A DNA stretch of 64,000 nucleotides from Photobacterium malacitanum (lineage in GTDB: Bacteria > Pseudomonadota > Gammaproteobacteria > Enterobacterales > Vibrionaceae): assembly GCF_900185615.1 (NCBI RefSeq), contig NZ_FYAK01000014.1, positions 1 to 64,000 of the forward strand, in the 5' to 3' direction. Under the pieces are notes generated by a model, which saw only the letters and a list, made by a program, of their open reading frames with translations, searched no databases and was not told the origin of the DNA. The position numbers and the translations under genes were made by a program. Position 1 is the first letter of the stretch, and each line of letters opens with the position of its first letter. Below are positions 10,672 through 19,303 of the stretch, in pieces.

Positions 10672-11952
10672 ATGAATGTAAGAGCCGCAGCGGCCAAAGT
10701 AATTTATCAGGTCGTCGATCAAGGGCAGTCATTGTCTGCCGCGCTACCGCTAGCGCAGCAGGAGATCAGAGAACGTGATCACGCTTTATTGCAGGAAATC
10801 TGCTACGGCGTATTACGCTGGCTACCTCGATTAGAGTCAATCACTCAGGCATTAATGGAAAAACCATTAACCGGTAAACAACGGGTTTTTCATCACCTGA
10901 TTTTAGTTGGCTTATATCAACTTGGTTATATGCGCATTCCTGCTCACGCTGCGGTTGCTGAAACAGTTGATGCTACCAAGACTCTTAAAAAACCCCAATT
11001 ACGCGGCTTAATTAATGCTATTTTGCGTAGTTACCAGCGTCAAAAAGAGGCCCTTGATGAACAAGCTATCAGTCACGATGCGGGTAAATATGGCCATCCA
11101 AGTTGGTTATTAAAATTACTTAAAGCCAGTTACCCAGATCAATATGCGGCTATTTGTGAAGCTAATAACACTAAAGCGCCAATGTGGTTACGCGTAAACA
11201 GCCACCATCATGATCGTGATACCTACCGTGCTTTATTAGACGCTGAAGGTATTGCAACCGAATTACACCCGCAAGCGGCGGACGCACTACGCTTAATTTC
11301 ACCGTGTGATGTGACCAAACTACCAGGCTTTAGTGATGGTTGGGTATCGGTTCAAGATGCAGCAGCACAACTAGCAGTGGATTACCTAACACCACAAGCG
11401 GGTGAGTTAATTCTCGATTGTTGTGCAGCCCCTGGTGGTAAAACGGTTCATATCATGGAGCGAGTACCTTCAGCACAAGTGGTGGCGATTGATTGTGATG
11501 AAAATCGCCTTAAACGCGTTTATGAAAACCTCACCCGTTTAAACCTGACCGCACAAGTTTTATGCGCTGATGCGCGTTATCCTGAGCAATGGTGGCATGG
11601 CGAAAAATTTGATCGTATCTTGCTTGATGCACCATGTTCAGCAACAGGCGTTATTCGTCGTCACCCTGATATTAAGTGGCTCCGTCGTGGCGAAGATATT
11701 GCCGCATTAGCATTACTACAAGCAGAGATTTTTGATGCGATGTGGCTGCAATTAAAACCAGGGGGTACCTTGGTTTATGCGACATGCTCTATCACACCAC
11801 AAGAAAACTGTGATCAAGTAAAAGCTTTCTTAGCCCGCACAGCTGACGCAACCTTAGTCGATAGCGATCCCGCTTCTCCTGGGCGTCAGATCCTTCCAGG
11901 TGAAGAAGCAATGGATGGTTTTTACTACGCAGTATTAACTAAAGCAAACTAA
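10672..11952 (+). CDS. rsmB: 16S rRNA m5C967 methyltransferase
   Basis: SAM-dependent methylation of C967 of 16S rRNA. The 426-residue protein has an N-terminal NusB-like RNA-binding domain (about 1-140) and a C-terminal Rossmann methyltransferase with the SAM loop [10 protein letters not shown] (about 258-267). Catalytic Cys372 (YATCS) and release Cys322 (DAPCSATG) are both present. It follows fmt as in E. coli, before trkA. Confidence 0.97.
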   Translation: MNVRAAAAKVIYQVVDQGQSLSAALPLAQQEIRERDHALLQEICYGVLRWLPRLESITQALMEKPLTGKQRVFHHLILVGLYQLGYMRIPAHAAVAETVDATKTLKKPQLRGLINAILRSYQRQKEALDEQAISHDAGKYGHPSWLLKLLKASYPDQYAAICEANNTKAPMWLRVNSHHHDRDTYRALLDAEGIATELHPQAADALRLISPCDVTKLPGFSDGWVSVQDAAAQLAVDYLTPQAGELILDCCAAPGGKTVHIMERVPSAQVVAIDCDENRLKRVYENLTRLNLTAQVLCADARYPEQWWHGEKFDRILLDAPCSATGVIRRHPDIKWLRRGEDIAALALLQAEIFDAMWLQLKPGGTLVYATCSITPQENCDQVKAFLARTADATLVDSDPASPGRQILPGEEAMDGFYYAVLTKAN

Positions 11953-11969
11953 GATAAATCACTAACAAT

Positions 11970-12001
11970 AGCGGAACTTGACTTCAATGTTCCGCTTTTT
12001 A
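11970..12001 (+). terminator. Terminator after rsmB
   Basis: A perfect 8-bp stem AGCGGAAC/GTTCCGCT (11970-11977/11989-11996) is followed by five or more Ts, downstream of rsmB and upstream of trkA. It suggests trkA has its own promoter. Confidence 0.85.
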
Positions 12002-12078
12002 GTCTCTTTTATACGCCACCTATTGTCTATTTTAATCGACAATGACTGTTGGTTGGCATTACTCATCAGGCATAGGCT

Positions 12079-13455
12079 ATGAAAATTATCATTCTCGGGG
12101 CTGGACAAGTTGGCGGCACGCTTGCTGAAAACCTTGTTGGCGAGAATAACGATATAACCATCGTTGATAAGAACCCAGATCGTCTTCGTGAACTGCAAGA
12201 TAAGTACGACCTACGGGTTGTACAGGGGTTTGCAAGCCACCCACAAACATTACGTGATGCTGGGGCTCAAGATGCAGATATGTTGGTTGCCGTCACTAAC
12301 TCTGACGAAACGAACATGATTGCCTGCCAAATCGCGTTCTCATTATTTAACACCCCTAACCGCGTGGCTCGCATCCGTTCTCCTGAATATTTGCGTGAAA
12401 AAGAGCAATTATTTCAATCCGATGCGGTTCCTGTCGATCACCTTATTGCACCAGAAGAATTGGTTACCGATTACATTGAACGTTTAATCGAATACCCAGG
12501 CGCATTACAGGTGGTAAGCTTTGCTGAAGAAAAGGTCGGTTTAGTGGCGGTAAAAGCCTACTACGGCGGCCCATTGGTCGGTAATGCCTTATCAGCCCTA
12601 CGCGAACACATGCCACATATTGATACTCGTGTTGCGGCAATCTTCCGTCAGGGTCAACCTATTCGTCCTCAAGGCACAACGATTATTGAAGCCGATGATG
12701 AAGTGTTTTTTGTCGCTGCGAGTAATCATATCCGTTCGGTAATGAGCGAATTACAACGCTTAGAGAAACCCTACAAACGCTTAATGATTGTTGGTGGTGG
12801 TAATGTCGGCGCTGGTTTAGCCCGCCGTCTAGAGCAAAACTACAGTGTCAAACTGATCGAACACAATCAACAGCGGGCTGAAAACTTATCCGAAATGCTG
12901 CAAGATACGATCGTCTTTTGTGGCGATGCTTCGGATCAAGAATTACTCAGCGAAGAGCACATCGAACAAATTGATGTCTTTATTGCTGTTACCAATGACG
13001 ATGAAGCCAATATCATGTCGGCAATGCTGGCTAAACGCCTAGGTGCCAAAAAAGTCATGGTCCTTATTCAGCGTGGCGCTTATGTTGATTTAGTCCAAGG
13101 TGGCACCATCGATATTGCGATTTCACCTCAGCAAGCAACGATTTCAGCGCTACTTACCCATGTTCGTAAAGCTGATATTGTGAACGTATCCTCATTACGT
13201 CGTGGTGCAGCCGAGGCGATTGAAGCCATTGCTCATGGTGATGCCAGCACCTCAAAAGTCGTTGGTCGTGCCATTAGTGAAATTAAACTGCCACCTGGTA
13301 CTACTATCGGTGCTGTTGTGCGTGGCGAAGAAGTGCTAATCGCCCACGATCGCACCATGATTGAACAAAATGACCACGTAGTTATGTTCTTAGTTGATAA
13401 GAAATATATCCCTGACGTTGAACGTCTTTTCCAACCGAGTCCCTTCTTTTTGTAA
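12079..13455 (+). CDS. trkA: Trk potassium uptake regulatory subunit TrkA
   Basis: Cytoplasmic NAD(H)- and nucleotide-binding gating subunit of the Trk K+ transporter. The 458 residues form a tandem of two RCK units: Rossmann folds beginning at GAGQVGG (7-13) and GGGNVGAG (about 238-245), each followed by a TrkA-C domain. Length equals E. coli TrkA. It lies directly upstream of trkH, the membrane subunit it gates, unlike E. coli where the two are unlinked. Confidence 0.98.
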   Translation: MKIIILGAGQVGGTLAENLVGENNDITIVDKNPDRLRELQDKYDLRVVQGFASHPQTLRDAGAQDADMLVAVTNSDETNMIACQIAFSLFNTPNRVARIRSPEYLREKEQLFQSDAVPVDHLIAPEELVTDYIERLIEYPGALQVVSFAEEKVGLVAVKAYYGGPLVGNALSALREHMPHIDTRVAAIFRQGQPIRPQGTTIIEADDEVFFVAASNHIRSVMSELQRLEKPYKRLMIVGGGNVGAGLARRLEQNYSVKLIEHNQQRAENLSEMLQDTIVFCGDASDQELLSEEHIEQIDVFIAVTNDDEANIMSAMLAKRLGAKKVMVLIQRGAYVDLVQGGTIDIAISPQQATISALLTHVRKADIVNVSSLRRGAAEAIEAIAHGDASTSKVVGRAISEIKLPPGTTIGAVVRGEEVLIAHDRTMIEQNDHVVMFLVDKKYIPDVERLFQPSPFFL

Positions 13456-13461
13456 CTGCTT

Positions 13462-14907
13462 ATGGTTAATTTACGTCCAATATTATTTGTACTCGGACTG
13501 GTGCTATCTAAAATAGCCCTGTTTATGTATGTACCTACCTTAGTGGCCTTTTTTACCGGCACTGAAGGTTTTATGGATTTTGCTGCAGCAGTGGTTATCA
13601 CCCACTCTGTGGCTTTCTTATTACTTTCTTACGGTAAAACTGACGAGTTTAAGCTCAGCGTGCGGGATATGTTCCTGATCACCACGCTAGTATGGACCGT
13701 TGCCAGTGCCTTTGCTGCGCTGCCATTTGTCTTTATTAATCACATCAGCTTTACTGATGCGTATTTTGAAACCATGTCGGGCATCACCACTACTGGCTCA
13801 ACCGTATTAAGTGGCCTCGATCAAATGGCACCGAGTATTTTACTGTGGCGCTCAACCTTACAATGGTTGGGTGGGGTCGGCTTTATTGTTATGGGGGTAG
13901 CTATTTTGCCGATGCTCAATGTCGGCGGTATGCGGTTATTCCAAACCGAATCGTCCGATTGGTCAGATAAAAGCTCACCTCGCACCAAAAGTGTCGCCAA
14001 AAATATCATTAACGTGTATTTGATTCTCACCGTGCTGTGTATCATTGCGTTTATGTGTGCTGGCATGAATACTTTTGATGCTATCAACCATGCTTTTACT
14101 ACCCTTTCAACCGGCGGGTATTCTACCTCTGACGGCTCAATGAACCACTTTTCACACAGTGCACAATGGGTTGCAACCTTCTTTATGTTTGCTGGTGGAC
14201 TACCATTCCTATTGTTTGTGCAAGCGCTAAAAAAACGTCATCCACGGACGTTATTTGGTGATGCGCAAGTGAAGGGTTACACCTTATTTGTGGTGGTGGC
14301 GAGTTTAATTGTTGCGGCCTGTCTGATCTTTAATAAAGGTTATTCAGTCGTTGATGCAATGCGATTGTCGTTTTTTAATATCATCTCAGTGGTAACCACA
14401 ACCGGCTTTGGCCTTGGTGATTTTACCGCTTGGGGGCCATTACCAACGATTATTTTTGCATTCACATTACTGGTTGGTGCTTGTTCTGGATCAACCAGTG
14501 GCGGGATTAAAATCTTCCGTTTCCAAATTGCTTTTGCGCTATTACGCAAACATATCATGCAATCTATTCACCCATCAGCGCTGTTCATTCAACGCTATAA
14601 CGGCCGTCCGGTAACCGATGATATCGTACGTTCAGTGGTGGCACTGGTGTTTACGTTTATCATGACCATTATCGTGATTGCTTCAGTGTTAGCATTGCAA
14701 GGTTTAGATCCGATCACCAGTATCACCGGTGCGGTCACCGCAGTAGCTAACGTTGGTCCAGGTATGGGAACCATCATTGGCCCTACGGGTAACTTTGCCA
14801 GTTTACCTGATTTATCGAAATGGACGTTAAGCTTAGGCATGCTAATGGGACGTTTAGAAATATTAACCGTATTAGTGGTTTTTGCTCCCGCTTTTTGGCG
14901 AGATTAA
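13462..14907 (+). CDS. trkH: Trk potassium uptake membrane subunit TrkH
   Basis: K+-conducting inner-membrane subunit of Trk. The 481-residue, highly hydrophobic protein has the four-repeat SKT architecture, with selectivity-filter glycines recognisable in GITTTGST, FTTLSTGGYS, VTTTGFG and ANVGPG, and the intramembrane-loop segment SGSTSGGIK. It starts 6 nt after trkA. A hairpin terminator follows the stop. Confidence 0.97.
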   Translation: MVNLRPILFVLGLVLSKIALFMYVPTLVAFFTGTEGFMDFAAAVVITHSVAFLLLSYGKTDEFKLSVRDMFLITTLVWTVASAFAALPFVFINHISFTDAYFETMSGITTTGSTVLSGLDQMAPSILLWRSTLQWLGGVGFIVMGVAILPMLNVGGMRLFQTESSDWSDKSSPRTKSVAKNIINVYLILTVLCIIAFMCAGMNTFDAINHAFTTLSTGGYSTSDGSMNHFSHSAQWVATFFMFAGGLPFLLFVQALKKRHPRTLFGDAQVKGYTLFVVVASLIVAACLIFNKGYSVVDAMRLSFFNIISVVTTTGFGLGDFTAWGPLPTIIFAFTLLVGACSGSTSGGIKIFRFQIAFALLRKHIMQSIHPSALFIQRYNGRPVTDDIVRSVVALVFTFIMTIIVIASVLALQGLDPITSITGAVTAVANVGPGMGTIIGPTGNFASLPDLSKWTLSLGMLMGRLEILTVLVVFAPAFWRD

Positions 14908-14925
14908 TAAATACCGCCCCCCAAA

Positions 14926-14956
14926 ATAAAAAAAGAGAGCGCGCTCTCTTTTTTTA
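14926..14956. terminator. Bidirectional terminator between trkH and trhA
   Basis: The symmetric hairpin AAAAAGAGAG-CGCG-CTCTCTTTTT is flanked by A and T runs between convergent genes, so it can stop both trkH and trhA transcripts. Confidence 0.85.
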
Positions 14957-14973
14957 TTTGTATTTTTCGTGAT

Positions 14974-15633
14974 TTATAGTGGTTTAATATAAAAATAAAT
15001 CGCACAAAAATGACAAATTGAACCACCTAAAACAAACAAATGCCAAATTGCATGGTTGTAAGGAATGCGCTTATTGACATAGAACACCACCCCAAGTGAA
15101 TAAATGACACCGCCTAATGCTAATAACACCAATCCGCCGGTTGCTAATGACAGCGCTAATTGATAGATCACAATCACCGATGACCAACCCATCGCAAGGT
15201 AGGTGAATAATGATAATTTTTTGAAACGATGAATAAAGACAATTTTAGCGACAATACCGATCAGGGCTAATCCCCATAATACAGCCATTAATCCCCACGC
15301 TAACGGGGTACGCAAGGCAATCAATAAAAACGGAGTATAGGTGCCAGCAATCAATAAATAGATCGCACAATGGTCAAAAATTTTTAACGGTTTTTTCGCG
15401 TTTGGAGTTGGGATCCCATGATATAACGTTGAGGCAAGGTACAATAAAATCATACTCATACCGTAAACAGCATAACTAATAATACTCAATGTATCTGCTT
15501 GTAAAGCAAAAGCTTTATCTAACAATAAATACAAACCAACCACTGAAAACACCAACCCAAGGCCATGACTAACACTGTTGGCTATCTCTTCCGCCGTTGA
15601 ATAACCTAACTCAGTTTTGATTACATTATTCAT
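14974..15633 (-). CDS. trhA: Hemolysin III / TrhA family membrane protein
   Basis: A 219-residue integral membrane protein with about seven hydrophobic helices, of the PAQR-like hemolysin III family (E. coli YqfA/TrhA). Conserved features are SHGLG near residues 23-27, the STLYHG segment near 87-92 and the C-terminal [12 protein letters not shown] with paired histidines thought to bind metal. E. coli TrhA affects membrane energetics and fatty-acid composition; hemolysis by chromosomal homologues is not shown. The gene stands alone, convergent with trkH. Confidence 0.9.
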   Translation of the reverse strand: MNNVIKTELGYSTAEEIANSVSHGLGLVFSVVGLYLLLDKAFALQADTLSIISYAVYGMSMILLYLASTLYHGIPTPNAKKPLKIFDHCAIYLLIAGTYTPFLLIALRTPLAWGLMAVLWGLALIGIVAKIVFIHRFKKLSLFTYLAMGWSSVIVIYQLALSLATGGLVLLALGGVIYSLGVVFYVNKRIPYNHAIWHLFVLGGSICHFCAIYFYIKPL

Positions 15634-15746
15634 GGTTTACATACCTCAAAGGACATTTTATTCAATCACTATTGTTTTTTCAGCTTACACTTGTAAGTCT
15701 AAATTAAGCAACCTTTTGTTTATCACTTTAATGGCTATATTTTTGA

Positions 15747-15772
15747 TAAAAAAAAGGAGCCATTAGGCTCCA
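15747..15772 (-). terminator. Terminator of the GntR-family gene
   Basis: On the minus strand GGAGCC-TAAT-GGCTCC is followed by eight Ts, 12 nt after the regulator's stop codon. Confidence 0.88.
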
Positions 15773-15783
15773 TAATTAACAGG

Positions 15784-16461
15784 CTACTGTAACAATTCCA
15801 AAGTTGCTTGCCGTGCTGCATCTGGATCGTGGTTTAAAATACCGTCGACAATCCGCTGGTGAACATCAAGCTGCATCACTTCTTCACGAGTGACAACTCG
15901 AAAATAATTTTCAAATACCGCTTTGAATAAATTACCAAACGGGCTAATAAAATGATTACCAGAAGAAAAATACACTAATTGATGAAACCGTGTATCAATT
16001 TCAATCCAACGCTCTTGATCAAAATTATCTTTCATTTGGTACATTTGCTGCATCAAATGCTCAAACTCAAGTCGATCTTCTGCTGTCGCATGAGCCGCAG
16101 CTAATGCCGCCGCTTCAGGTTCTAGGGTCAGCCGAACTTTTTGATACTCAACGATCAATTCTGAGTCAGCATCAAAATCTAACCAAGCTAGCAAATCTTG
16201 ATCAAGGTAGTTCCAGTTTTTCTTTGGCATTACACGAGTACCAATGCGTGGACGCGGTAATACCATGCCTTTTGCCGCGAGCATTTTTATTGCTTCACGG
16301 ACAGCAGTACGACTAACGCCATACATTTCACCTAATTCAACTTCGCCTGGTAAAATTTCGCCAGGGGCAGGATCACCGATTAAAATACGGCGACCAATAG
16401 CCTCTGCTAATCGATAAGATAAATTACGATTAGCAACAATACGTTGCTGCTCCTGATCCAT
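15784..16461 (-). CDS. FadR-subfamily GntR transcriptional regulator
   Basis: A 225-residue DNA-binding repressor: an N-terminal winged helix-turn-helix (about 10-80, with YGVSRTAVREAIKMLAAKGMV) and a C-terminal all-helical FCD ligand domain (about 90-225). The FCD metal-site type residues D and H are present (EIDTRFHQLV). It most resembles the DgoR-like sugar-acid group of FadR regulators, but the ligand cannot be read. The start at 16461 is chosen for its strong GGAGAGG ribosome-binding site; an extension to 16491 exists. No metabolic operon adjoins it. The perfect palindrome GTTGTACAAC at 16483-16492, just upstream, suggests autoregulation. Confidence 0.88.
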   Translation of the reverse strand: MDQEQQRIVANRNLSYRLAEAIGRRILIGDPAPGEILPGEVELGEMYGVSRTAVREAIKMLAAKGMVLPRPRIGTRVMPKKNWNYLDQDLLAWLDFDADSELIVEYQKVRLTLEPEAAALAAAHATAEDRLEFEHLMQQMYQMKDNFDQERWIEIDTRFHQLVYFSSGNHFISPFGNLFKAVFENYFRVVTREEVMQLDVHQRIVDGILNHDPDAARQATLELLQ

Positions 16462-16482
16462 AGATCCTCTCCCAAGGCCTTT

Positions 16483-16492
16483 GTTGTACAAC
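16483..16492. promoter_or_regulatory. Candidate operator of the GntR-family regulator
   Basis: Perfect 10-bp palindrome GTTGTACAAC, 21 bp upstream of the chosen start codon. FadR-type GntR proteins commonly bind short palindromes of the TTGTACAA kind. Assignment to this regulator is inferred from adjacency. Confidence 0.5.
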
Positions 16493-16782
16493 TAAACGAA
16501 CGCGAATATCAATATATTGCCTTTACATATAAGGCTGAGCGACACGGTGCATCAAGGGGGTAATTATTGCAATAGTTACTATCGAAACAAGGTAATTATT
16601 AAATATTAGCATTTTGTTGCTTATTTTATACTCGACTTTTAATGACCAGATTGTTATCCTGCGCCCGATTTGATTAACAACCAACCAATATTCTGATGGA
16701 TGGGTTCTACCCAGTAGGGAATTTTCCCTTCAGAAATATATTTAATTTTTTGGCCATGGATGAGCCTGACAATAGGTGAATT
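16493..16782. other. Non-coding stretch with a predicted three-way-junction structure
   Basis: AT-rich sequence with no convincing gene. Near its right end an outer stem TTCTGA/TCAGAA (16691-16696/16730-16735) encloses two adjacent hairpins: TGGGT/ACCCA (16701-16705/16709-16713) and AGGGA/TCCCT (16716-16720/16725-16729). This forms a compact three-way junction about 50 nt before the ATG at 16783. It would lie in the 5' leader of that small gene if transcription starts upstream. No promoter was identified with confidence. Confidence 0.55.
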
Positions 16783-16986
16783 ATGCGTCCAGCATCCACA
16801 GTCAGGTATGCAAGTACCCCCCGCAGCCCATCGCGTTTACGTGCCACTGCCCACGCACCACAATATAAAGTTAACGCTAAAAAAGCGGCAACCACAGAGG
16901 TTAATTTAACCACGGCTGATGCACAGCTCATAACCTCACAACAAATAGTGCTCGAATTGAATAGCAATCAACAGCAACAACGCTAA
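16783..16986 (+). CDS. Small predicted protein, function unknown
   Basis: A 67-residue ORF with AGGTGA placed correctly before the ATG and a strong hairpin terminator 12 nt after the stop, so it forms a self-contained transcription unit. The N-terminal third is basic and rich in R, S, P and A; the C-terminal half is Q- and T-rich. No signal peptide, membrane segment or known motif is visible. An 86-residue ORF exists on the opposite strand but lacks these signals. I do not recognise the protein; the transcript could also act as an RNA. Confidence 0.5.
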   Translation: MRPASTVRYASTPRSPSRLRATAHAPQYKVNAKKAATTEVNLTTADAQLITSQQIVLELNSNQQQQR

Positions 16987-16998
16987 TTTGTTACATTA

Positions 16999-17020
16999 AG
17001 CAGCCTTGGCTGCTTTTTTA
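16999..17020 (+). terminator. Terminator after the small gene
   Basis: AGCAGC-CTTG-GCTGCT followed by six Ts, directly downstream of the 67-residue ORF and upstream of yihD. Confidence 0.85.
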
Positions 17021-17047
17021 TTAACCGAATATTGGTATAGACATCGA

Positions 17048-17074
17048 TTGTATCCCAGCGGGCTTTGTTATAAT
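17048..17074 (+). promoter_or_regulatory. Probable yihD promoter
   Basis: A perfect -10 TATAAT at 17069-17074 with a partial -35 TTGTAT at 17048-17053 (15-bp spacer), about 70 bp upstream of the yihD start and just after a terminator. Confidence 0.5.
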
Positions 17075-17143
17075 TTACGAATACTAAAATAATGATAATA
17101 CAATCGTCTAACGATTGGCTCAGCCCAAGCTACGGAGTTAATA

Positions 17144-17410
17144 ATGAAAACCCATCGCGTTAATGAACTGATTGAATTACTGCACCCTGAGTGGAAAAAA
17201 GATCCTGACCTTAATTTGGTTGAGTTTCTACTTAAATTAGCTGCTGAAGCTAAATACCAAGGTCCACTAGAAGCATTAACTGATGATGTACTTATTTATC
17301 ATTTAAAAATGCGTAATAGTGATAAAGACGCCATGATCCCTGGTATTGCTAAAGATTGCGAAGACGATTTTAAAACGGCTATTTTACGTGCCCGCGGGAT
17401 TATCAAATAA
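17144..17410 (+). CDS. yihD: YihD family protein (DUF1040)
   Basis: An 88-residue acidic protein matching E. coli YihD in length and sequence ([22 protein letters not shown] near the N-terminus). Function is unknown. As in E. coli it precedes srkA and dsbA, but it is separated from srkA by a hairpin terminator, so it is probably transcribed alone. Confidence 0.93.
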   Translation: MKTHRVNELIELLHPEWKKDPDLNLVEFLLKLAAEAKYQGPLEALTDDVLIYHLKMRNSDKDAMIPGIAKDCEDDFKTAILRARGIIK

Positions 17411-17438
17411 TAGTAAGCAATAATTTTAGATGATTAAT

Positions 17439-17468
17439 AAAAGCCAGTTACGATTAACTGGCTTTTTT
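17439..17468 (+). terminator. Terminator after yihD
   Basis: Strong hairpin AAGCCAGTTA-CGAT-TAACTGGCTT followed by a T-run, 29 nt after the yihD stop. Confidence 0.88.
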
Positions 17469-17575
17469 ATGACTAAAAATCACCCTCAGCGTTCAGCGCT
17501 ATAATGTTTGATTTGTTTTAATCCCATTCACGGTTAAGCTAAACAACTATTCCAAGCCAGATTCAGGATTCCGTC

Positions 17576-18562
17576 ATGGAAAAACAAAGTTTTAGTTTTG
17601 CAGATCTCAGCCCCGATGTACTGCTTGATGCGTTAGATAGTATTGAGGTTCATGCCGAGTCAGGTTTATTGGCACTCAATAGTTATGAAAACCGCGTTTA
17701 TCAATTTAAAGCTGAAGATGGCCAGCGGTATGTGACCAAATTTTACCGTCCAGCCCGTTGGAGCGATCAACAAATTGATGAAGAGCACCAGTTTACTCTT
17801 GAGCTGGAACAACACGATATTCCTGTTGCAGCCCCCATTGCCATCAATGGTAGTACCTTGCATCATTTTAACGGTTATCGATTTGCACTGTTTCCAAGTG
17901 TCGGTGGGCGTCAATTTGAAGTTGATAATTTTGACCAATTAGAATGGGTCGGACGCTTTTTAGGCCGCATTCATCAGGTCGGTCAACGCCAGTCCTTTAT
18001 TTATCGTCCAACATTAGGATTAGAAGAATACGTTTATCAACCTCGACAAATACTTGCCAATAGCGACTTTATTCCTGATTACCTAAAAACCAGTTTTTTT
18101 GACGATCTTGATCGCTTAATAGCAGAAATTGAAAGCCATTGGTCAACCGACTGGCCTGTTTTACGCCTCCATGGTGATTGTCACCCCGGTAATATTTTAT
18201 GGCGTGATGGACCAATGTTTGTTGATTTAGATGACGCTCGTAATGGCCCTGCTGTGCAAGATTTATGGATGATGCTCAATGGCGAACGTCATGATCAACT
18301 GGCACAACTTGATACACTGCTTGAAGCTTATAGTGAATTTGCCGATTTTGATCCGCGCCAACTTAAATTAATTGAGCCATTACGTGCACTTAGAATGGTC
18401 CACTATATGGCATGGTTGGCAAAACGTTGGCAAGATCCAGCATTTCCACGCGCATTTCCGTGGTTTGGCGATGCAAAATACTGGGAAGGTCAGGTCTTAG
18501 CATTTAAAGAACAAATTTTCAGCCTAAATGAACAACCATTGCAGCTAATGCCACAATGGTAA
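17576..18562 (+). CDS. srkA: Stress response kinase A (YihE/RdoA)
   Basis: A Ser/Thr kinase of the aminoglycoside-phosphotransferase-like fold that in E. coli protects from stress-induced death and is co-transcribed with dsbA under Cpx control. The 328 residues align over their length with E. coli SrkA. Motifs include NSYENRVYQF near the N-terminus (nucleotide loop), catalytic HGDCHPGN near 201-208 and the Mg-binding FVDLDDARNGP near 218-228. dsbA follows 78 bp downstream with no terminator in between. Confidence 0.96.
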   Translation: MEKQSFSFADLSPDVLLDALDSIEVHAESGLLALNSYENRVYQFKAEDGQRYVTKFYRPARWSDQQIDEEHQFTLELEQHDIPVAAPIAINGSTLHHFNGYRFALFPSVGGRQFEVDNFDQLEWVGRFLGRIHQVGQRQSFIYRPTLGLEEYVYQPRQILANSDFIPDYLKTSFFDDLDRLIAEIESHWSTDWPVLRLHGDCHPGNILWRDGPMFVDLDDARNGPAVQDLWMMLNGERHDQLAQLDTLLEAYSEFADFDPRQLKLIEPLRALRMVHYMAWLAKRWQDPAFPRAFPWFGDAKYWEGQVLAFKEQIFSLNEQPLQLMPQW

Positions 18563-18640
18563 GGTAATATAAAATAACAACAATTAATGACTGTACTCAG
18601 CTAATATCTAGCTATGACATGGATAATCAGGAACCTCAAA

Positions 18641-19243
18641 ATGATGAAGAATTTACTTGCACTCGTCAGTGCTGCTTTATTGTCTTTTTCTGTTCACGCA
18701 GCCAAATTTACGGAAGGCGACTACTACAAGGTATTAGATCAGCCCCAAGCAACCACACCGGTTGTGACTGAGTTCTTTTCACTGTATTGCCCACACTGTT
18801 ATCAATTTGAACCTATGATTCGACAATTGAAAACCAAACTACCTGACAATGTGAAATTTCAAAAAATGCACGTGTCATTTATGGGTGGCCCAATGGGTAA
18901 AGTGATGAGTAAAGCATTTGCTACTGCCGTTATTTTAAACGTTAATGACAAAATGTTACCGGTGCTATTTAACCGTATTCATACGCTCAATCAACCGCCT
19001 CGTAATGAAGCAGAAGTGCGTCAAATCTTCATTGATGAAGGTGTACCAGCAGCAGAGTTTGATGGTGCTTTCAATAGCTTTGCGGTTAACTCAATGGTTA
19101 GTCGTTATGATAAAGCCTTTGAAGATGCTGGTCTAACCGGTGTGCCTGCTGTTGTGGTTAACAACAAGTACCTTGTGCAAACAGGTAAAATCAAATCTGC
19201 TGATGAATATTTTGAGTTAGTTAACTTTTTACTTAAAAAATAG
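18641..19243 (+). CDS. dsbA: Thiol:disulfide interchange protein DsbA
   Basis: Periplasmic oxidase that introduces disulfide bonds into exported proteins. From the ATG at 18641 (AGGA 8 nt upstream) the product is 200 residues with a cleavable signal peptide (1-20, ending VHA). The thioredoxin fold carries the active site C50-P-H-C53 and the cis-proline motif TGVPAV near 170. A second ATG follows immediately and an in-frame extension to 18614 is unlikely. It lies downstream of srkA as in E. coli. Confidence 0.96.
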   Translation: MMKNLLALVSAALLSFSVHAAKFTEGDYYKVLDQPQATTPVVTEFFSLYCPHCYQFEPMIRQLKTKLPDNVKFQKMHVSFMGGPMGKVMSKAFATAVILNVNDKMLPVLFNRIHTLNQPPRNEAEVRQIFIDEGVPAAEFDGAFNSFAVNSMVSRYDKAFEDAGLTGVPAVVVNNKYLVQTGKIKSADEYFELVNFLLKK

Positions 19244-19270
19244 CATCACAGATTAATAAGCTATCACTAT

Positions 19271-19298
19271 AAAAAGAGGCGTTAATCAGCCTCTTTTT
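19271..19298. terminator. Bidirectional terminator between dsbA and comM
   Basis: AAAAAGAGGC-GTTAATCA-GCCTCTTTTTT lies between convergent genes, with A and T runs on either side. Confidence 0.88.
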
Positions 19299-19303
19299 TC
19301 GTT

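Noticed and set aside
16707..16967. An 86-residue ORF on the minus strand over the small gene
   Set aside because: It has no ribosome-binding site or terminator of its own, whereas the plus-strand ORF has both.
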